DNA of 61,984 bases from Methanoregula sp. (GTDB lineage Archaea; Halobacteriota; Methanomicrobia; Methanomicrobiales; Methanospirillaceae), in assembly GCF_028712425.1 (NCBI RefSeq), contig NZ_JAQTQD010000015.1, positions 1 to 61,984 on the forward strand. Reading direction: 5' to 3'. The first letter of the stretch is position 1. Each line of letters begins with the position of its first letter. The translations under genes were made by a program, and so were the position numbers. The notes under the pieces were generated by a model. That model did not search any database, was not told where the DNA came from, and saw only the letters and a list, made by a program, of their open reading frames with translations. Below are positions 59,885 to 61,984 of the stretch, in pieces.

Positions 59885-61984
59885 TTAATGTGGGCGGTTT
59901 GCTTTCACTTTGGCTAATGCCTCCTTCATGGAATCTCCCCAGGATCCAATGTCCTCATGAGTGAAGATATCGACATTCCCTCCCTGGTGATCGCCTTCAG
60001 TCACCTGATCCTCCATCCACGATTCAATCTCCAGATAATTATTCTTAAGATCCTGCAGGGTTTCCTCATCTGCCTCCCAGAGTCCACGCTGCTGGGCTTC
60101 AAGGAGCCGGCGGGCAATCTCTTCGAGAGCGTAGGGATTATTTTCTTCAAAGAACTCCCGCATCTCCTCATCATTCACAAATGTATTTGCAATATCGTCA
60201 AATATCCAGTCATCAACTTCCTGAGTCGATGCCTCCCAGCCGTAGACATGGGTGACCCGCCTCATAATATCGGCTGCTCCCTTGTACCCGTGCTCTTTCA
60301 TCCCTTCAATCCATTTTGGGTTCAAGAGTTTTGTACGGACAACGCGCCGGAGTTCATCGGCAAGATCCCGTACTTCAACGTTTTCCGGTTCTCGTGTATC
60401 CCCGTAATACGGTTTGACCTCTTTTCCGGAATAATGGCGAGCAGCTGCAGTCATTCCCCCCTGCGTGCCAAAGTAGCAGCAGCAGCCGAGAAGATCATAT
60501 TCATCTGATATGACACTGTTGAATGTCACTGCTACCGTTGAAAGGCTTGATGCCAGATGTTCATGGGCAGCTTTTCCTTGGATATCTTTTCCATAAGCAT
60601 AACCATTCCAGACTACAAAAATATCAGCAAGGTCAGCCTCGGTTTTCCACGCACTGGCAAGGACCGCAAGATTCACACCGCTGGAATACGTGCCGGGCGG
60701 AGATGAGAAGATGCGAAGTGTGGCATCCCTCCATGTCGTGCCTTCGGCCTCCTGCATTTTTTCCAGGGCATGTTTTCGGACGAAATTCATTTCGGGGGGT
60801 TCGTCCAGGGCGGCTACTGCTTGCACAGCCTCGTCAAGCAATTCGTAACAATTCGAGAAATTATCCCGTAAGATACCTGATGATCTGATCGTGATATCAA
60901 TCCGGGCACGGCCGAGTTTTTCCAAAGGAACAATGGAAAATGCACGTACCTGGCCATTGGATTGCCAAATCGGTTCAACACCCAGTAGTGCCATCAGCTG
61001 TGCATACATCTCCCCATCGGATGACATGACATCCGTGCACATCCAGTAAAAGCCGATATTTTCCGGAAGTTTTCCTTCTTCTTTTTGATATTTTTCAAGG
61101 AGTGACTCAGCAAGCCTCTTTCCAACCCTCCACGCGGGTTTGGTGGGAACCTTATACGGGTCCAGCGAATAGAAATTCCGACCGGTTGGAAGTACTTCTT
61201 CATGTCCCCGTGAGATCTGGCCGGAAGGTCCTGCTGGTACATATCCCCCTTTCAGACCGTTAAGGAGAGATTCGATCTCTTTTGAATCATCTACCCTTCT
61301 GTTGATATCGAGAACTCTGGTACGGATCTGCTCAAGTGCCTTTTCCTGTGCAAGGGTGATCGGTCGGTTGAATAATTCTGAAAACGATGCCGGAGAACTG
61401 GCAAGAACCGCTTCAATGAATTTTTTTGAAGTGCTTTCGAGCTGTTCCAGGAGTGCTCCGTAGGATGCATGATGCTCATCAGAATATTTATTCTGGTTTG
61501 TGAGCAATTCGGTGAGATCAAACCCCATCACTTCTGCTATGATTCGACGAGGGGATGGGTCGCCGGTGTCGAACCGTATGATTGAGTTGATGAAATCGAG
61601 TCGTTTCTCCCCTTCAGGAAGTTCCCCGAAAATATGCATCCCGGATTGTATCTGGGTATTACGGATTTTCGACAGCGCTTCATGAGCCCGGCTTACAACT
61701 TCTGCTAGAGGCAGATCGTTGGTAAGGTGCATATCCTTGTCCAGATTAATCGCAGTTACTGCTTCGATGATCAAGTGCTGGAGGGCGTGGGCCCGGGCCG
61801 GATCAATTTTTGCCGTTTCATACTGGCTGAGGAGATTATCCAGTTCCTCCAGCCCCTCATAAAGACCGCCCTGAGTCATTACGGTCTGCATATGGTCGAC
61901 AAGGACCGCATATGCCCGTCGTTTTGCAATAGTCCCTTCCGGGGGATTGTCTGAATTGTAAATGTAGATGTACGGGACTGTGCC
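59885..61984 (-). CDS. cobN: CobN/BchH-type chelatase large subunit, C-terminal part (runs off right edge)
   Basis: The frame is open to the window edge, giving 699 residues of the C-terminal half of a CobN-family protein. These insert cobalt (or another metal) into a tetrapyrrole with the help of ChlI/ChlD-type ATPases. PYIYIYNSDNPPEGTIAKRR at the cut edge, TDVMSSDGEMYAQLMALLGV, RIDITIRSSGILRDNFSNCY and the end region (ATHVYGWEAST-like) fit the family. The N-terminal half is outside. Two chelatase ATPases lie at 47302-50370. Which metal is used cannot be decided from sequence. Confidence 0.92.
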   Translation of the reverse strand, partial: GTVPYIYIYNSDNPPEGTIAKRRAYAVLVDHMQTVMTQGGLYEGLEELDNLLSQYETAKIDPARAHALQHLIIEAVTAINLDKDMHLTNDLPLAEVVSRAHEALSKIRNTQIQSGMHIFGELPEGEKRLDFINSIIRFDTGDPSPRRIIAEVMGFDLTELLTNQNKYSDEHHASYGALLEQLESTSKKFIEAVLASSPASFSELFNRPITLAQEKALEQIRTRVLDINRRVDDSKEIESLLNGLKGGYVPAGPSGQISRGHEEVLPTGRNFYSLDPYKVPTKPAWRVGKRLAESLLEKYQKEEGKLPENIGFYWMCTDVMSSDGEMYAQLMALLGVEPIWQSNGQVRAFSIVPLEKLGRARIDITIRSSGILRDNFSNCYELLDEAVQAVAALDEPPEMNFVRKHALEKMQEAEGTTWRDATLRIFSSPPGTYSSGVNLAVLASAWKTEADLADIFVVWNGYAYGKDIQGKAAHEHLASSLSTVAVTFNSVISDEYDLLGCCCYFGTQGGMTAAARHYSGKEVKPYYGDTREPENVEVRDLADELRRVVRTKLLNPKWIEGMKEHGYKGAADIMRRVTHVYGWEASTQEVDDWIFDDIANTFVNDEEMREFFEENNPYALEEIARRLLEAQQRGLWEADEETLQDLKNNYLEIESWMEDQVTEGDHQGGNVDIFTHEDIGSWGDSMKEALAKVKANRPH

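Noticed and set aside
1-61984. tRNA or rRNA genes
   Set aside because: I looked for TPsiC-arm-like GTTCRANYC stretches with matching arms and found none. A covariance search could still reveal one.

Overview
This window looks like a chromosome segment of a hydrogenotrophic methanogenic archaeon, most likely of the order Methanomicrobiales (Methanoregula-like). The reasons are a methyl-coenzyme M reductase operon (mcrBDGA), the MCR-activation ATPase AtwA, the complete [Fe]-hydrogenase gene hmd with its cofactor genes hcgA-G, archaeal type IV pilins, archaeal-only families (DUF2193, DUF2180, MTH865, DUF134 type) and archaeal TATA-type promoters, often close to the start codon. No tRNA, rRNA or CRISPR array was found. 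The assignment is by recognition of protein families, not by a search.

Layout. 0-5 kb: the end of a DUF488 gene, then an encapsulin nanocompartment locus (ferritin-like cargo with a C-terminal loading peptide, then the shell protein), followed by a small unknown protein, a winged-helix regulator, DUF6448, a ferredoxin and two membrane proteins. 5.03-5.94 kb: an IS1595-type insertion sequence with terminal repeats and a target duplication. 6-10 kb: DUF2193, DUF2180, an aquaporin, an isochorismatase-like hydrolase and a COG2426 membrane protein. 10.3-15.2 kb: a compact island with three promoters that share a TATGCGCATA-type operator. It holds a NifX-like protein with ACG where the start codon should be, a Cys/His-rich peptide, a DUF134 regulator, a DUF5320-like peptide, AtwA, an NBP35/Mrp ATPase and two paralogous small proteins. 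15.2-16.5 kb: a non-coding array of G/C hairpins and degenerate repeats.

17-30 kb is the [Fe]-hydrogenase island: a NikR-like regulator that lacks the nickel ligands, a hydrogenase maturation protease, a DUF4198 protein, hcgA-B-C-D, an FMN reductase on the other strand, hcgE-F, hcgG, hmd, a CooC-like ATPase with a histidine-rich start, and a LOR/SDH-type ornithine cyclodeaminase. 30-35 kb is a mobile-element-rich stretch with two MITE-like elements sharing ends, a transposase remnant, a GC-rich repeat pair, a DUF3795 protein and a hybrid histidine kinase. 35-40 kb holds a divergent HxlR regulator and mcrB-D-G-A. mcrC is absent, as in the mrt (isoenzyme II) operon type.

41.9-44.7 kb has two divergent pairs of type IV pilin-like genes. 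45-62 kb is a metal/tetrapyrrole region: a BtuCD/FecCD-type importer, two tandem BchI/ChlD-type chelatase ATPases (one with a VWA domain, the other with a His-rich tail), an ABC-2 exporter whose permease is frameshifted, a BtuF-like lipoprotein, a six-repeat kelch-like secreted protein with a truncated paralog, a second ABC-2 exporter and the 3' part of cobN running off the right edge.

How the genes may work together (inference): much of the window concerns metal-dependent methanogenesis. Hmd is the nickel-free alternative to nickel-containing H2-using enzymes, MCR needs nickel cofactor F430, AtwA activates MCR, and the chelatase/importer genes handle tetrapyrroles or metals. The most interesting candidate for an undescribed system is the AtwA/NifX/NBP35 island with its shared operator. 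Next come the archaeal encapsulin locus and the metal-site-less NikR-like regulator beside hmd/hcg.
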